From NCBI GenBank assembly GCA_964617825.1, contig CAZTWL010000011.1, positions 37,098-101,097 on the forward strand: 64,000 bases of DNA, in the 5' to 3' direction. This document shows, piece by piece, positions 25,396 through 33,202 of this stretch; the first letter of the stretch is position 1, and each line of letters begins with the position of its first letter. Position numbers and translations under genes: made by a program. The notes beneath the pieces were generated by a model. The model searched no databases, was not told the origin of the DNA, and saw only the letters and a list, made by a program, of their open reading frames with translations. This stretch comes from VSJD01 sp964617825. GTDB taxonomy: Bacteria > Verrucomicrobiota > Kiritimatiellia > JAAZAB01.

Positions 25396-25493
25396 TTGAG
25401 TTCTGCCGTGCAAGATAACAGATTATGGCGCGTGAAGCACCTGAAAATAATTCCCTTTTTTCGAGTCTGGAGCTATCGCTACGTTGTGAAAAA

Positions 25494-25516
25494 GCCCGAG
25501 CCGGAAAGACTCGGGC
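25494..25516 (-). terminator. Hairpin terminator after the DUF6573 gene
   Basis: GCCCGAG (25494-25500) pairs with CTCGGGC (25510-25516). Read on the - strand it is followed by TTTTTC. It lies 35 bases after the DUF6573 stop. The rest of the gap up to the TPR gene shows no gene. Confidence 0.75.
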
Positions 25517-25550
25517 AAGGAAAAGAAACAAGAAAACAAGTCGAATTATA

Positions 25551-25976
25551 TCAATCCTCATACGGTTTCATGATCGTAATGCATGGTAAACCGTAATCAT
25601 CCGGCCCACATACGGCCTTGAGCGTGATTGTCTCCTGCCGAGCTCTTGCCTGCTCGTTGATATTCTTTGTCCCGTACATCAGGAACGAGACACTGAATAG
25701 TCCTTGATTGCCACTGATTTCACCGATTCTTACCGCCCAGGCATACATCCAAAGGATGTCGAACAATCTGCCGGCTTCATCCTGAATGCCTTTGAGCGCC
25801 TTGGGAACGACCACGTATTCGTCATAGACGGCGGTGGTAAGCGCTACCGGGTATTTGATTCCTACCTGACGTGCCGTCTCCGTCACGTCAATAAGCACTC
25901 CGTCTTCAATGGCTTGCGCCCGAGTGTATCGGGAAATCACCTCACCAAACAATCCACTCATTGAACAGTTTTCCAT
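25551..25976 (-). CDS. DUF6573 family protein
   Basis: The 141-residue protein begins LFGEVISRYTRAQAIEDGVL, then IDVTETARQVGIKYPVALT, the conserved start of the DUF6573 family found on plasmids and integrative elements. The function is unknown. It has an AAAGGAATGG SD. It is monocistronic, with hairpins on both sides (25494-25516 and 26065-26095). Confidence 0.75.
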   Translation of the reverse strand: MENCSMSGLFGEVISRYTRAQAIEDGVLIDVTETARQVGIKYPVALTTAVYDEYVVVPKALKGIQDEAGRLFDILWMYAWAVRIGEISGNQGLFSVSFLMYGTKNINEQARARQETITLKAVCGPDDYGLPCITIMKPYED

Positions 25977-26064
25977 AATCCATTCCTTTCATTATTAGGT
26001 GACATTAGCCTACTTCGCCATGACCCAACGCCTCCTGGCTACGAAGGCTGAACCAAAAAACAAA

Positions 26065-26095
26065 GAAGGCAGGCCCCATAAAGAAGCCTGCCTTC
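26065..26095 (-). terminator. Hairpin terminator after the Ycf46-like AAA gene
   Basis: GAAGGCAGGC (26065-26074) pairs perfectly with GCCTGCCTTC (26086-26095). On the - strand it is followed by TTTGTTTTTTG. It ends the long operon whose last gene stops at 26117. Confidence 0.8.
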
Positions 26096-26116
26096 CATTA
26101 CCGATAGGTGGCCGGC

Positions 26117-27616
26117 TTAGGCCACCATCATTTTCCGTTCTGTCTTTTCCGCTCGCTCGGTTGTCGCCAACCGGGTCCTGCCTTTGGCCCATTTCCTGAG
26201 CGCGTTTATCTGATCGCCCATGAGCTTGCTCAGGGGAACCAGGTCTTCGATAACCATGGAAATGGTCAGGTCAGTCGGCTCCTTGTCCGCATTGAACGCG
26301 GCATACAGCGCATCAATGAATGCCTGCTCGATTTCCGCGCCGGTGAATCCATCCGTTATTTTGGCCAATTGGCCGACATCGAATGTTACCGGATCGCGGC
26401 CGTGCTTCCTGATCTGGATGCTCCAGATGGCTTCGCGTTCCTCGGCACTCGGCAGGTCAACGAAAAACAGCTCATCAAACCTGCCTTTCCTGAGCATTTC
26501 CGGCGGGAGTTGCGTCACGTCATTGGCGGTTGCCACGATGAATACCGGAGAGGTTTTCTCCTGCATCCACGAAATAAACGTGCCGAAAACCCGGCTGGAC
26601 GTGCCGCCGTCAGTCATGCCCGAACTGCGCGAGCCGCTGAATCCCTTTTCGATCTCGTCAATCCAGAGGATGCACGGTGCAATGGCTTCGACTGTCTGTA
26701 TGACCGACCGGGCATTGGCTTCGCTTTCGCCGACCAATCCGCCATAGAGCCGTCCGGCATCCAGCCGAAGTAAAGGTCTCTGGAAGACACTGGCGGTCGC
26801 CTTGGCTGTGAGCGACTTGCCTGTACCGGGAATGCCAATAATGAGCAGTCCCTTGGGGCATGGCAGTTTATATTCCACAGCCTTGCGCCCGAAGGCATCT
26901 TTTCGTCTAACCAGCCAAGTTTTGAGCAGGTCCAGCCCGCCAATGCTGTCCAAGGTTTCACTGACCGCGCATATTTCAAGTACCCCGTTCTTCTTGACAG
27001 CGGAGGCTTTCTCGCGTGACACGACTGCCGGCGCCAGCGCTCCCGATTCAATCACCGAGAGCGCAAATGCGTTCTCGGCTTCCATTGAGGTCAATCCGCA
27101 GGCGGCATCCAAGAGGCGGTCCCGTTGGTCGGCATCAGGCCTTTTCTTTCGCGCCGATTTGGCGATGTTGTCCAAAACAGTGCAAAGTTCGCCTTTACCC
27201 GGAAGCGAAAATTCCAACACTACAAAGTCCCGCTCCAATTCCGGCGGCAGAACGAGTCGGCAGGCCACAATGACAATTACCCGGCCCTTGGTCTTGCCGA
27301 TCCGCATTACGTCTTTCAGCATACGCGTGAGCATTGGATTCGGCGTTTCCAGGAACTGGTGGAAGTCCCTCAGCAGGATCACCGCGTTCTCGGGCAGATC
27401 AGCCAGCGCATTCAGCATTTCCTGCGGATCCTGATGATTCTGCACGCTACCGTCAGCCATATCCACAATGCCGTCAACCACTGACCAGGCAAATAGACGG
27501 TATTTCAAGTGTTCGGCAACGGCCTTCAGTTCGCCTTCCACCCGGCTTTCTTCGCTCGATACCACATAGATACCCGGATAACCGGCCCGGACATAATTCA
27601 TAATTTTCGTTCTCAT
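26117..27616 (-). CDS. Ycf46-like AAA+ ATPase
   Basis: The 499-residue protein has a degenerate N-terminal P-loop-like half (PGIYVVSSEESRVEGELKAV, ILLRDFHQFLE) and a C-terminal AAA+ module: Walker A IGIPGTGKSLTAKATA (about residue 258), Walker B CILWIDEIEKGFSG (about 316), sensor 1 VFIVATANDV and arginine finger RKGRFDELFF (about 383). This two-part layout is that of Ycf46-like ATPases. Family members recur beside DUF1257 (Ycf35-like) and DUF2997 proteins, both encoded just upstream in this operon. It probably remodels a protein partner. It is the last gene before a strong terminator. Confidence 0.82.
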   Translation of the reverse strand: MRTKIMNYVRAGYPGIYVVSSEESRVEGELKAVAEHLKYRLFAWSVVDGIVDMADGSVQNHQDPQEMLNALADLPENAVILLRDFHQFLETPNPMLTRMLKDVMRIGKTKGRVIVIVACRLVLPPELERDFVVLEFSLPGKGELCTVLDNIAKSARKKRPDADQRDRLLDAACGLTSMEAENAFALSVIESGALAPAVVSREKASAVKKNGVLEICAVSETLDSIGGLDLLKTWLVRRKDAFGRKAVEYKLPCPKGLLIIGIPGTGKSLTAKATASVFQRPLLRLDAGRLYGGLVGESEANARSVIQTVEAIAPCILWIDEIEKGFSGSRSSGMTDGGTSSRVFGTFISWMQEKTSPVFIVATANDVTQLPPEMLRKGRFDELFFVDLPSAEEREAIWSIQIRKHGRDPVTFDVGQLAKITDGFTGAEIEQAFIDALYAAFNADKEPTDLTISMVIEDLVPLSKLMGDQINALRKWAKGRTRLATTERAEKTERKMMVA

Positions 27617-27828
27617 GCTTTCTCCTTTTCGAAAAACGCTCCTGAGTAAGCGCTGATTTCAGGGATACCCTTGCTGGAGATATCCAGAGGGAAAATCCCA
27701 TGTTCATTCCCGTATTCGGCTTTCAACGTTTTGGCATGCCGATCCCGGGCAACCGCACTGGCAAACGGTCCGTGCAGGACTGGATCCACGTCTTGCAGGA
27801 TCAGTAACACATAGTAATTCGCTTTCAT
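27613..27828 (-). CDS. Small hypothetical protein of the AAA/DUF1257 operon
   Basis: The ATG at 27828 follows AAGGGAAAA and overlaps the upstream stop (ATGA), and its own stop overlaps the AAA start. The 71-residue product (MKANYYVLLILQDVDPVLHG, then PFASAVARDRHAKTLKAEYG) resembles short plasmid-borne proteins that fold as one alpha/beta unit. I recognise no named family. The tight spacing argues that it works with the ATPase. Confidence 0.6.
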   Translation of the reverse strand: MKANYYVLLILQDVDPVLHGPFASAVARDRHAKTLKAEYGNEHGIFPLDISSKGIPEISAYSGAFFEKEKA

Positions 27829-28007
27829 CTGATTGTTTTCCCTTTTGACGGCTGGCATTGAATGATTGCCCGGCACTTGTCCCGCACAGACGCTTCCAAT
27901 TGGTCAAACACAGATGGAGCAATCCGCGTGAACTTGTGTGCCCGTGTTCTCGTCGCATACTCCAGAATGAAGTATTTGGTCTTTGTTTTGTTTATGAGTC
28001 CTTTCAT
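27825..28007 (-). CDS. Small basic hypothetical protein
   Basis: The 60-residue frame starts with an ATG after GAAAGAGG and ends in an ATGA overlap with the next gene, which supports it. The product is basic (MKGLINKTKTKYFILEYATR, RAHKFTRIAPSVFDQLEASV). It overlaps the 3' part of the frame ending at 27904 by about 100 bases in another frame, so one of the two tails is probably not conserved. No domain recognised. Confidence 0.5.
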   Translation of the reverse strand: MKGLINKTKTKYFILEYATRTRAHKFTRIAPSVFDQLEASVRDKCRAIIQCQPSKGKTIR

Positions 28008-28245
28008 ATAAACCTCTTTCCAGTTTATTGTTGAAGTGCTGTTGTTCCCATTCCAGGCATTGTTGCCGGGTGGGCGCCGTGAAGAGCGGGAAGCCCTGCT
28101 TGTCTTTCACCCGCCAGCTCTGCTTGTCGTTGTCAAACACGATGTTGGACACCCGATTGACTTGCAGGCGCCCAAGCTGTGACAGGTCTATCATTTCCGT
28201 GTAGAGTCCGGTACATGTGCCGTCCGGCTTGAACACGAGTGTCAT
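27904..28245 (-). CDS. Small hypothetical protein
   Basis: From the ATG at 28245 the product has 113 residues (MTLVFKPDGTCTGLYTEMID, LSQLGRLQVNRVSNIVFDND, KQSWRVKDKQGFPLFTAPTR). The first 75 residues look like a genuine beta-rich domain; the rest overlaps another small gene. A GTG start at 28263 is possible. It begins 10 bases after the previous stop. Small proteins of this type accompany plasmid replication and conjugation blocks. Confidence 0.55.
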   Translation of the reverse strand: MTLVFKPDGTCTGLYTEMIDLSQLGRLQVNRVSNIVFDNDKQSWRVKDKQGFPLFTAPTRQQCLEWEQQHFNNKLERGLYERTHKQNKDQILHSGVCDENTGTQVHADCSICV

Positions 28246-28255
28246 TGCAGGTTCT

Positions 28256-28414
28256 CTATTCACTGGCGCCTCCTGCGTAATATTCCCAAGGCATTACCGG
28301 ACGATGGTCGCCCGTCACACGAATGGCGGTTCCGGGTCCAGCCAACCAGATCAGGTATGCGATATCGTGTGGATACTCCACAACCCGCCCGTCGGCGTAG
28401 AAAATGCGGCTCAT
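28256..28414 (-). CDS. 52-residue hypothetical protein
   Basis: This frame is short, but its ATG overlaps the DUF2997 stop (ATGA) and follows AAGGTGGG. The product, MSRIFYADGRVVEYPHDIAY and LIWLAGPGTAIRVTGDHRPV, looks like a compact beta-rich protein. It keeps the operon's pattern of overlapping small genes. Function unknown. Confidence 0.5.
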   Translation of the reverse strand: MSRIFYADGRVVEYPHDIAYLIWLAGPGTAIRVTGDHRPVMPWEYYAGGASE

Positions 28415-28608
28415 GAGCCCACCTTTTGCACTTTCTTAATGGTTGCGGCCTGATAGTACTCCGACTTTCGTTTCCTGGCCGTTGCCGTACCAAGCGCCTG
28501 CTCCAGAAAAGCCGTGGCTTTCTCGCAATCCGCGCCGGCAAAGCCGACTGCCTCGATCTTGAGAGCGCCGTCTATGCCAACGATGATTTCTATGCTTTTT
28601 TGTGTCAT
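28411..28608 (-). CDS. DUF2997 protein
   Basis: The 65-residue product has the DUF2997 pattern: IEIIVGIDGALKIEAVGFAG, then ADCEKATAFLEQALG. It overlaps the DUF1257 gene by four bases. DUF2997, DUF1257 and a Ycf46-like ATPase form a recurrent gene set in cyanobacteria and on mobile elements; the role of the set is not established. Confidence 0.8.
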   Translation of the reverse strand: MTQKSIEIIVGIDGALKIEAVGFAGADCEKATAFLEQALGTATARKRKSEYYQAATIKKVQKVGS

Positions 28609-29021
28609 GACTTTACCCCTCCCGTCTTCGCCAAGGCTACGCCGGGCGTGCCTGTAATCGTCAACTTGATTGCTCCATTCTTAAGGATGCCACGTGACAC
28701 GCTGAGGCCCTTGCGCCGAGCTTCAATCGTAGCCTTATGAACACCGTAGAGTTGAAGGAGCCGACCAAATTTTGTGCCGACTTCCTTTTCCACATGTTCG
28801 TCCCACAAGTCAGCTATAAGCTGAAAAGTACCGTTGGCCTGTCTGTTAAGGGCAATATCGAACGGTCCTTTCAGCATAATCACGTATTCGCCGTGGTGCG
28901 TCTTACCGTCGTAACCGCGAGCTTGGCTGTTCTGAACAACATTCAAGCCGAGTTCAGCGCAGGCGGCTTTCAAGGCTTCGATGTCCCTGATTTGCGTCTC
29001 TATCGTTGCAAAATGACTCAT
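28605..29021 (-). CDS. DUF1257 (Ycf35-like) protein
   Basis: The ATG at 29021 (MSHFATIETQIRDIEALKAA, CAELGLNV) matches the typical DUF1257 start and follows AGGAGACAAAAGAA. The 138-residue protein includes the family's ARGYDGKTHHGEYVIML and IALNRQANGTFQLIADLWDE. The last 15 residues (GTPGVALAKTGGVKS) are encoded by a short dispersed repeat. It pairs with DUF2997 and the Ycf46-like ATPase downstream. Confidence 0.8.
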   Translation of the reverse strand: MSHFATIETQIRDIEALKAACAELGLNVVQNSQARGYDGKTHHGEYVIMLKGPFDIALNRQANGTFQLIADLWDEHVEKEVGTKFGRLLQLYGVHKATIEARRKGLSVSRGILKNGAIKLTITGTPGVALAKTGGVKS

Positions 29022-29044
29022 TTCTTTTGTCTCCTGTAATGAAA

Positions 29045-29078
29045 AGGGCTCGGCCGGCACGAAACCGAACCGAGCCCT
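29045..29078 (-). terminator. Hairpin after the DUF3150-like gene
   Basis: AGGGCTCGG (29045-29053) pairs with CCGAGCCCT (29070-29078). On the - strand it is followed by TTTTC. It may only attenuate, because the next gene (DUF1257) starts 24 bases on. Confidence 0.6.
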
Positions 29079-29101
29079 CAATTCCTGTTCCTGTTTTGCT
29101 T

Positions 29102-30151
29102 CTATGCCACCTTGCTTTCGCTACAGGCGGCCGGTTTATCCAGCACCGGATCAACGTGGAATCTTCGCACTCCCAACTGGCCAAAGCGTTCCACGATTTC
29201 GCGGTTGTCCTGCCGGGCCATGGTCCGCGCCGTATCCGCCAGCGCGGTCAGTCCGCTCTGAAGCCGTTGCCGGGCATGATCATCGTCCCTGTATTCCTCC
29301 GCGTTTTGTGACAGGAATTCACGTTTGACCCGCTCCAATTCCTCCTCCAACTGCCGGTCACCGACAAAGTTCAATGCCTTGAATTCGTCAATGAATTTTA
29401 CCAGCCGGTTGAGCGTCTTCTGATGGACGCCGGTCTTGCCGTCCCGCATGGACGCCAGCATGTCTTCACAGAGCTTGGCTGTCTCTGCCCGCAAGGAGGC
29501 GACACACTCGGCAACAAAGCCCTCAACCCCCTGATTGATCTTGTCCGCCGCCTGTCTGGCCGCTGCTTCCCGGGCGCGCATGACGTTCATCTGGTCTTTG
29601 ACCGTTACCGGATTTATGCCAAGCCCTTCCGGGATGGTGATCTGGAACAGTTGGGTTGTGAACCCGAATGACTGTTCCATTCGTTCCGGACACGGAAACG
29701 ACTCCGCGATGACTGCCACGAGCTTTTCCGGTGTCTTTACAAGTTTCTTAGCCAGAGTCCGCCATTCTTCGGCAGCAATCTTCCTCGTCTCCTCATACCG
29801 GCCCATGAATCGCGTCTTTTCCTCGTGGAACTCCTTTTCCAGTCCAGTCAGTCTGGCCAAGACTTCCTCCAGCTTTGTGTTCGGCAGGAAATGTGCCAGT
29901 CCGTTCAGGAACGGGAATGAACTTGCTTCCACCAAGGAATGAACTCGACCTTCAATTAACGCAAAGTTCTTCAACGCTTCCTTTGGAAGGAGCTTCTTGT
30001 GTCCCAGGCTGATGAACCGGCTTTCCACGCTATCGGGATCGAGTCCCAAGTCTTCAGCGGTCAGTTTCTTGGCGGCCCGCCAGTAGCGGACCGACACATT
30101 GATCAGCACGCCCTCGCGGGTCAGTGCATCGAGCAGTTGATTCTCTTTCAT
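29102..30151 (-). CDS. DUF3150-like coiled-coil protein
   Basis: The 349-residue protein has an SD of AAAGGAG. It begins LLDALTREGVLINVSVRYWR, AAKKLTAEDLGL, with phrases typical of DUF3150-like proteins (FLPNTKLEEVLARL, FHEEKTRFMGRYEETRKIAA). The middle and C-terminal parts are long charged helices (LEEELERVKREFLSQNAEEY), probably coiled coil. In other genomes such proteins lie beside AAA ATPases of the MoxR/CbbQ or Ycf46 kind. I infer a structural or regulatory partner of the ATPase. Confidence 0.6.
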   Translation of the reverse strand: MKENQLLDALTREGVLINVSVRYWRAAKKLTAEDLGLDPDSVESRFISLGHKKLLPKEALKNFALIEGRVHSLVEASSFPFLNGLAHFLPNTKLEEVLARLTGLEKEFHEEKTRFMGRYEETRKIAAEEWRTLAKKLVKTPEKLVAVIAESFPCPERMEQSFGFTTQLFQITIPEGLGINPVTVKDQMNVMRAREAAARQAADKINQGVEGFVAECVASLRAETAKLCEDMLASMRDGKTGVHQKTLNRLVKFIDEFKALNFVGDRQLEEELERVKREFLSQNAEEYRDDDHARQRLQSGLTALADTARTMARQDNREIVERFGQLGVRRFHVDPVLDKPAACSESKVA

Positions 30152-30235
30152 TGCTTTTTTCTCCTTTGATTATCGCCTTCTGCGGGGAGCTTTGTATGGC
30201 TCTCCTCGAAGGCTATGTTTGTTTCTGCTTGTTAT

Positions 30236-30442
30236 TCAGGCGACCATCTGTCTGATTTTGCGGTGTTCCATGTCTTTCAGCAGGCAGATTTCATCTGTCG
30301 CATAAATCATGCCTCCGCATTTTGGGCATGTATCGCGCATGCGTTTGCCGTCGAACACCATGAAATCTTCGCCGTCCACTTTCGACAGGGCGAAGCATTC
30401 CCTGGTTTCATATTCCTCTCCGCAGTTATCGCACTTAAACAT
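30236..30442 (-). CDS. Small zinc-ribbon protein
   Basis: The 68-residue product begins FKCDNCGEEYETRECF and has CPKCGGMIYA in its second half, giving a complete C2-C2 zinc ribbon. It overlaps the upstream gene by eight bases. A GC-rich inverted repeat (30175-30212) lies between it and the DUF3150-like gene. Likely a metal-binding adapter; function unknown. Confidence 0.65.
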   Translation of the reverse strand: MFKCDNCGEEYETRECFALSKVDGEDFMVFDGKRMRDTCPKCGGMIYATDEICLLKDMEHRKIRQMVA

Positions 30443-30743
30443 GACTTCCGTCTCCTTTCATTACCCATGCACCAATTTCAGCGCACAGAGCTTTGACTGC
30501 CTGTTTCCACGTCCAGTCGCCACCCCAGTATTCCTTGTCTTTGACAAGCAATCGGGGCAACAGGCCTTGATGACTTTCCTTGAACGGGCCATAGGCCTCG
30601 AAGAACGGCGGGCAGCCGTCCAGCGTCCTTGAAAGGACATATATCTGTCCTTTATCATTTTCGTACCACCGCTCGCTGTGCCGGTTAATGGCACGTTCAT
30701 CGTGGCCGTATGATTCCCGTTTAATTTCTTTCAATACTTTCAT
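30435..30743 (-). CDS. Small hypothetical protein
   Basis: The 102-residue frame overlaps the ComF-like gene by ATGA at its start and the zinc-ribbon gene at its end. The product (SERWYENDKGQIYVLSRTLD, GPFKESHQGLLPRLLVKDKE) resembles a compact globular domain, but I recognise no family. Its coupling suggests it belongs to the operon. Confidence 0.55.
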   Translation of the reverse strand: MKVLKEIKRESYGHDERAINRHSERWYENDKGQIYVLSRTLDGCPPFFEAYGPFKESHQGLLPRLLVKDKEYWGGDWTWKQAVKALCAEIGAWVMKGDGSHV

Positions 30744-31402
30744 GCCGCATCACCTCCCGGCCATTCGCCATCTGAAAAGGCAAACAAAGGCGCCCGGGCT
30801 CTTTCTGTCCTAGCCAAGGCGATGCCCATGACGCTCTTTGCTCCGGAAGCTTTCAGGGCATCCGCGCATTCACGCATGGTGGCGCCGGAAGTCAGGACAT
30901 CATCCACTAGGATTACGCATTTGCCGGCCATAAGACCGGATTGCGTGACGGCATAGATGCCCTTCACGTTCTCCGCCCGCTCGACATCGGTTGTGCACTG
31001 ATGCTGTTTCCGGGGCTTCGGCCTGATCTGGACAAGCAGACTCGCCAGTAAGACGTCCCGGTGTTTAAGGTGGGCGTAGATGGCCGAGGCCAGCGCCTCG
31101 GTCGCGCACCGCTTGAAATCGAGGAATAGGTACAGTTCGTGATCTTCCTCGGCCGGTACGTGGGTGATAACGTATTCGTTGTCATCCAGGAGGATGGTTT
31201 CAAGATGCCGGGCAATGATGCGCCCGAAACCCTCGATTATGCCCTCCGACTTGCGTTTGGCCATCAGCACGGCTTGACTCCAGTCGGAGTTCAGATGCCG
31301 CGCAATTTTCCACCGGGGCTGATACAGCCCAAAGGCATAAATCCAGCCGGCGCATACTGATGCAGGTGGGTCATTCGCAACTGGGAATGCCAATGTTCTC
31401 AT
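30740..31402 (-). CDS. ComF-like phosphoribosyltransferase family protein
   Basis: This 220-residue protein has the PRPP-binding loop VILVDDVLTSGATMRECADA (about residues 163-182), the signature of type I phosphoribosyltransferases, with ALARTERA after it as in ComF. It lacks the N-terminal zinc finger of many ComF proteins. ComF is linked to natural transformation, but copies on mobile elements may serve replication or repair. It appears to open a sub-operon, with about 250 bases of structured non-coding DNA upstream. Confidence 0.75.
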   Translation of the reverse strand: MRTLAFPVANDPPASVCAGWIYAFGLYQPRWKIARHLNSDWSQAVLMAKRKSEGIIEGFGRIIARHLETILLDDNEYVITHVPAEEDHELYLFLDFKRCATEALASAIYAHLKHRDVLLASLLVQIRPKPRKQHQCTTDVERAENVKGIYAVTQSGLMAGKCVILVDDVLTSGATMRECADALKASGAKSVMGIALARTERARAPLFAFSDGEWPGGDAA

Positions 31403-31473
31403 ATAATGTTCCTTTCCGATTGAAAAAGGGGCAGTCAGGTCCTTGCGGAATCCAACTACCCCTTCGACCTTTG

Positions 31474-31623
31474 TTCCGGTCGGAATAGACCGGAATCGTT
31501 TATTTCAGGCTTGTTTCAGGCCTTATTTCTGCGTTTCAACCTACTTATTCCGGATGCATCGAAAGCCGGTTTTTGATCGTCTCGGGGCATAATGCGCCCC
31601 TTAAGTGGACTTTTACGGCTTTC
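31474..31623. other. Non-coding stretch with several inverted repeats
   Basis: The 250-bp gap 31403-31652 holds no gene. It contains TTCCGGTC/GACCGGAA (31474-31495), a direct repeat TTTCAGGC (31503 and 31514), and nested stems GAAAGCCG/CGGCTTTC (31561-31568 and 31616-31623) around GGGGC/GCCCC (31584-31600). It could contain the terminator of the small gene at 31653 and the promoter of the ComF-like gene. Confidence 0.5.
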
Positions 31624-31652
31624 GGTTCCGGTGATGGGAGAGGCGGCGGGAT

Positions 31653-31853
31653 TCAGGCAACCGCTTTGCGCGATTCTGATTCAGGGAGGCTGCCTGCCGG
31701 TTGGCAGGTGACCAGCTTCCCCTGTGGTAGGCTGTTTGAGGCGAGGGCTGTGCGGATTATGCCATCCACGAGCCGTGTCATCGGCATTTTTCGATCCTTT
31801 GCCGCGAAATATAACGTGTGAACAAGATCCTCGGATATTTTTGGCGAATACAT
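31653..31853 (-). CDS. Small ribbon-helix-helix-like protein
   Basis: The 66-residue product (MYSPKISEDLVHTLYFAAKD, RKMPMTRLVDGIIRTAL) has the strand-helix-helix pattern of ribbon-helix-helix DNA-binding proteins. The C-terminal 25 residues are low complexity. An AGGAGAATG SD precedes it. It may repress its own operon, but no operator is proven. Confidence 0.6.
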   Translation of the reverse strand: MYSPKISEDLVHTLYFAAKDRKMPMTRLVDGIIRTALASNSLPQGKLVTCQPAGSLPESESRKAVA

Positions 31854-31877
31854 TAAGACATTCTCCTTTCTCGTGTT

Positions 31878-32657
31878 TCAAAACAGTGCCAATTGCTCAA
31901 CCTTGGGCATCTCAGTGTTCAGCCGGTCTCCACTGGGGAGAATGACGGCTTCAGAGATGTCCGGCAGAACCGGCACATGGGTTGTTTCCACACAAGCCTC
32001 CACCGGCGTTGACTCCGGCAAGGCTTTCGGTGGTTTTTCCTTTTGCAGCAGACTGCCGAGCAGTCCCGCCATACGGCCAAACGTATCCAGGCCATTCATG
32101 CGAAGCTGTATCCTGCACATCAGAACACAGCGTTGGTCTATGTCTGTGCCGTAGAGCCTGAGCTTGCCAAGGCCTTCGCGGCCCAGTTCGTCGTGTACGA
32201 CCTTCGCGAACGCCAGGAGCATGACGCCCGATCCCACGGCGGGATCGCAGACCGTTACTTCTCCTTTCTCCGCGACAAGCGCTTCGAAATGTTCGCGTGA
32301 GAACTGCATGCGCGCCATCATCTCCGCAATCGACCAGGGCGTAAAATACTGCCCGCTTCTGGCTGAGTTCACATCCAGCCGCATGAAGAGTTCTCCGAGA
32401 ATGTCCCGAAAGGGCATTGCCTCGACGGCATTCGTGTAGACCCCGAGCAGTCTTCCGAACTCTGCGCCCTCTTCATACTTGTACCTGTCCAGACATTCCT
32501 TGAATGCTTCCGGATTATTGGCCGAATCCAGAAACGCCCAGACTGCCTCCAGCCATTTCCTGTAAAGGTCATAGGAATGCATGTGCGCAAACACAGCGCC
32601 TGCTTCAAATCCTTTTGCGAGTTCCTCGCAGGCTGTTCTTTGCTGGGCTTTGCCCAT
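31878..32657 (-). CDS. Short N6-DNA-methylase-fold protein (HsdM-like)
   Basis: The 259-residue protein has an HsdM-like helical start (LGELFMRLDVNSARSGQYFT, P), the SAM motif VCDPAVGSGVMLLAFA (about residue 142) and the acidic LYGTDIDQRC motif. The catalytic NPPY/DPPY motif expected about 60 residues later is absent: the protein ends with a Pro-rich acidic tail (PPKALPESTPVEACVETTHV). It is therefore either a non-catalytic SAM-binding protein or a truncated methylase. Similar short proteins are found on plasmids next to radC and ssb, as here. Confidence 0.7.
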   Translation of the reverse strand: MGKAQQRTACEELAKGFEAGAVFAHMHSYDLYRKWLEAVWAFLDSANNPEAFKECLDRYKYEEGAEFGRLLGVYTNAVEAMPFRDILGELFMRLDVNSARSGQYFTPWSIAEMMARMQFSREHFEALVAEKGEVTVCDPAVGSGVMLLAFAKVVHDELGREGLGKLRLYGTDIDQRCVLMCRIQLRMNGLDTFGRMAGLLGSLLQKEKPPKALPESTPVEACVETTHVPVLPDISEAVILPSGDRLNTEMPKVEQLALF

Positions 32658-32685
32658 AATTCATCACCTCCGTCTTGAAAAAACG

Positions 32686-32721
32686 AAGGGCAGGCCTGCC
32701 GCATTGGACATGCCCGCCCTT
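32686..32721 (-). terminator. Hairpin terminator after radC
   Basis: AAGGGCAGGC (32686-32695) pairs with GCCCGCCCTT (32712-32721) with one mismatch. On the - strand it is followed by GTTTTTTC. It lies between radC and the methylase-fold gene. Confidence 0.7.
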
Positions 32722-32746
32722 GCGTTGTTATTGATGTGTGACCGAT

Positions 32747-33202
32747 TCAGGCCTTCCCAAAATCGCAGAGCCCCGATTCTCTTATGCTGAGGAATCCTTT
32801 TGAGGACTCCGTCGCTTTTCCGATGATGACGTGATCCTGAACCGCAACCCCGATGATTTTACCGGCCTCGATCATCTGTTTCGTGACCCGGATATCCTCG
32901 GCGCTTGGCGTTGGGTCGCCGGATGGGTGATTATGCACGAGCACAATGCACGCCGAATTGTCCACGATGGCAGGCCGGAATACTTCTCGCGCATGAACCA
33001 GCGAAGAGTCGGCCAGTCCAACAGTCACAAGATGCCGGTTTATCAACTTGTTTTTGGTGTTGAGAGCCAGCACCTGGAACGTTTCCTGGGCCAGATCGGT
33101 CATATCGGCACACAATCTGTCTACGTCGGCAGGGCTTCGCACCCTCTCTTTGCCGGTCTCCCTGACAAGTGGGAGTTGGACCATAGCCGTCATGTAGTTC
33201 AT
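32747..33202 (-). CDS. radC: RadC family JAB-domain protein
   Basis: The 151-residue protein carries the JAMM metal motif LVHNHPSGDPTPSAED (about residues 87-102) and the RadC phrase FQVLALNTKNKLINRHLVTV. It lacks the N-terminal HhH domain of chromosomal RadC, as is usual for copies on mobile elements. The start overlaps the ssb stop (ATGA). It is probably a metal-dependent hydrolase; the true function of RadC is unsettled. Confidence 0.85.
   Translation of the reverse strand: MNYMTAMVQLPLVRETGKERVRSPADVDRLCADMTDLAQETFQVLALNTKNKLINRHLVTVGLADSSLVHAREVFRPAIVDNSACIVLVHNHPSGDPTPSAEDIRVTKQMIEAGKIIGVAVQDHVIIGKATESSKGFLSIRESGLCDFGKA

Noticed and set aside
26108..27484. Long frames on the + strand opposite the AAA gene
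   Set aside because: They mirror the codon structure of the - strand AAA ATPase gene, whose motifs are complete.
28260..28541. 93-residue Arg-rich frame on the - strand
   Set aside because: It lies out of frame over the DUF2997 and 52-residue genes, both of which have ATGA-coupled starts.
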